From: Sulfuricurvum sp.
Lineage (GTDB): Bacteria; Campylobacterota; Campylobacteria; Campylobacterales; Sulfurimonadaceae
Assembly: GCA_024637215.1 (NCBI GenBank)
Contig: JAGXFM010000025.1
Location: forward strand, 1 to 35,200
DNA length: 35,200 nucleotides
Reading direction: 5' to 3'
In this document: piece after piece, positions 34,400 to 35,200 of the stretch
Position numbering within the stretch: position 1 is the first letter of the stretch
Layout: each line of letters begins with the position of its first letter
Program-made: the position numbers and the translations under genes
The notes under the pieces: model-generated
Databases searched by the model: none
Told to the model about the DNA's origin: nothing
What the model saw: only the letters and a program-made list of their open reading frames with translations

Positions 34400-35017
34400 A
34401 TGAAACGTTTTGCTTTTACGATGCTTGAATTGGTATTTGTCATTATAGTAATAGGTATTTTGTCAGTTTTGGCTATGCCGAGTTTTACCTCCAACTCATT
34501 GCAAAAAGCAGCAGAACAAGTTGCAGGGCACATTCAATATACGCAGCATCTTGCTATGATAGATGATAAGTTTGATCCTTTGGATCAATTATGGTTTCGT
34601 GAAAATTGGCAGATTGAATTTGTTTCTACCGCTTCTAATGTATGGTATAAAATTTATTGTGATACAGATCATAATGGAAATTCAGATAGTGTCACTCATA
34701 AAGAGGTTGCTACTGATCCATTAAGCGGTGACTCATTAGATGGAAATAGTGATATTACCGATCTTAAAAAGGAGTATTCAATTGTGAGTGTTACGTTTTC
34801 TGCAAACTGCAAAGGCAATGGTACTGGCAAAGAATTGTCATTCAATGCATTAGGACGTCCTTATTTTTATATCACAAGTGCAAATCCACCAATTACAAAT
34901 ATGAATCAATATTTACTTACTTCTGATTGTAATATTACATTAGTCCATGAAAATGAGGGAAATGCGACGATTATAGTACGTCCGGAGACCGGTTATGTAT
35001 CGGTTGTCTACAACTAG
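34400..35017 (+). CDS. Type II secretion/type IV pilus-type pseudopilin (prepilin N-terminal methylation motif)
   Basis: A 205-residue pseudopilin. The N-terminus MKRFAFTMLELVFVIIVIGI is a short basic leader followed by a prepilin cleavage site between Ala5 and Phe6 and the conserved Glu at +5 of the mature protein, then one hydrophobic helix. The usual Gly at -1 is Ala, a form common in Campylobacterota. The globular part has two or three Cys and a DTDHNGNSDS stretch, which may bind calcium as in GspG/GspH-like folds. No other secretion or pilus genes are nearby, so it is a solitary minor pseudopilin. The gene looks more AT-rich than the adjacent aclBA. Confidence 0.87.
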   Translation: MKRFAFTMLELVFVIIVIGILSVLAMPSFTSNSLQKAAEQVAGHIQYTQHLAMIDDKFDPLDQLWFRENWQIEFVSTASNVWYKIYCDTDHNGNSDSVTHKEVATDPLSGDSLDGNSDITDLKKEYSIVSVTFSANCKGNGTGKELSFNALGRPYFYITSANPPITNMNQYLLTSDCNITLVHENEGNATIIVRPETGYVSVVYN

Positions 35018-35037
35018 AACCGGATTCTTTTTATTTT
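34999..35037 (+). terminator. Probable intrinsic terminator of the pseudopilin gene
   Basis: CGGTT (35001-35005) pairs with AACCG (35018-35022), with an A-T/A-T extension past a bulged G. It overlaps the stop codon and is followed by TTCTTTTTATTTTC. Confidence 0.5.
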
Positions 35038-35061
35038 CTAGTAATTTTCTCCTTTTACCTC

Positions 35062-35090
35062 TTGACATTTTATATGATTTCCCCTATAAT
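35062..35090 (+). promoter_or_regulatory. Perfect consensus sigma-70 promoter, probably of an rRNA operon
   Basis: TTGACA (35062-35067) and TATAAT (35085-35090) are both perfect and separated by the optimal 17 bp; a T-rich UP-like stretch precedes. No other promoter in the window is this good. The expected transcript start is near 35097. Confidence 0.8.
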
Positions 35091-35096
35091 TCCCGT

Positions 35097-35200
35097 CCAC
35101 AAACGCTGATGAGCCTTGAGTTAAGGTATTGAGTTTGAGTTTGCGATCATTGAAAACTAAGTAGGTTAAACGGTTCGGGGCTATGCTTCGAGACGTTGAC
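35097..35200 (+). other. Leader region downstream of the consensus promoter (putative pre-16S leader), truncated by window end
   Basis: The 104 bases after the promoter hold no open frame. They contain GCGATCATTGAAAACTAAGT, which resembles processing/leader segments found before 16S rRNA genes. The mature 16S 5' end is not reached. The assignment rests on promoter strength and the non-coding, structured look. Confidence 0.5.

Overview
The window reads as a chromosomal segment of a chemolithoautotrophic Campylobacterota bacterium of the Sulfurimonas/Sulfuricurvum type. The grounds are a bifunctional IspDF, a two-subunit ATP-citrate lyase (reductive TCA cycle), the futalosine menaquinone enzyme MqnE, a Mrp-type Fe-S carrier, several GGDEF sensors and a molybdoenzyme/NrfD respiratory cluster. 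The genus is an inference; no rRNA gene lies inside the window. Genes are tightly packed. No intergenic gap exceeds about 230 bp, and I see no transposase, integrase, tRNA or CRISPR array.

Layout. 1-1048: 3' part of a chemoreceptor gene. 1038-3635: a small cupin (minus), then shikimate kinase, a periplasmic thioredoxin-like protein and histidinol dehydrogenase. 3636-11533: a molybdoenzyme block with a four-cluster ferredoxin subunit, an NrfD-type membrane subunit, a 1130-residue Tat-exported molybdopterin catalytic subunit, a TorD-like chaperone, a 26-cysteine Fe-S protein, an orphan AroE-substrate-domain-like protein and an unknown protein. 11670-13478: a dCache-PAS-GGDEF diguanylate cyclase. 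13475-17171 (minus): ispDF, a degenerate NtrC-like regulator, an ATP-sulfurylase-like protein with altered active-site motifs, and pgpA. 17387-19961: thiC and mrp. 20066-23716: two convergent paralogous heme-c-type sensors with GGDEF domains, one with a broken signature. 23824-28148 (minus): glmS and glnD. 28227-31048: mqnE, trpG-type amidotransferase and a polytopic membrane protein. 31141-34285: aclB-aclA. 34400-35017: a pseudopilin. 35062-35090: a perfect consensus sigma-70 promoter followed by what looks like a leader, probably that of an rRNA operon starting just outside the window.

How the genes fit together. AclBA cleaves citrate for carbon fixation. MqnE supplies menaquinone, the likely partner of the NrfD-type membrane subunit that would connect the quinone pool to the periplasmic molybdoenzyme. 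The TorD-like protein is the expected maturation chaperone of that enzyme. Its substrate cannot be read from sequence; a sulfur oxyanion or polysulfide is the likeliest guess.

The most interesting part is the accessory set 8892-11533 downstream of the molybdoenzyme. Its four genes are overlapping or nearly so: chaperone, cysteine-rich Fe-S protein with internal twin-arginine motifs, AroE-like domain without catalytic residues, and an unknown protein. Other points are the ATP-sulfurylase-like protein with every signature motif altered beside a phospho-acceptor-less regulator, the Mrp whose CxxC has been lost while a Cys tail is present, and the active/degenerate pair of heme-GGDEF sensors.
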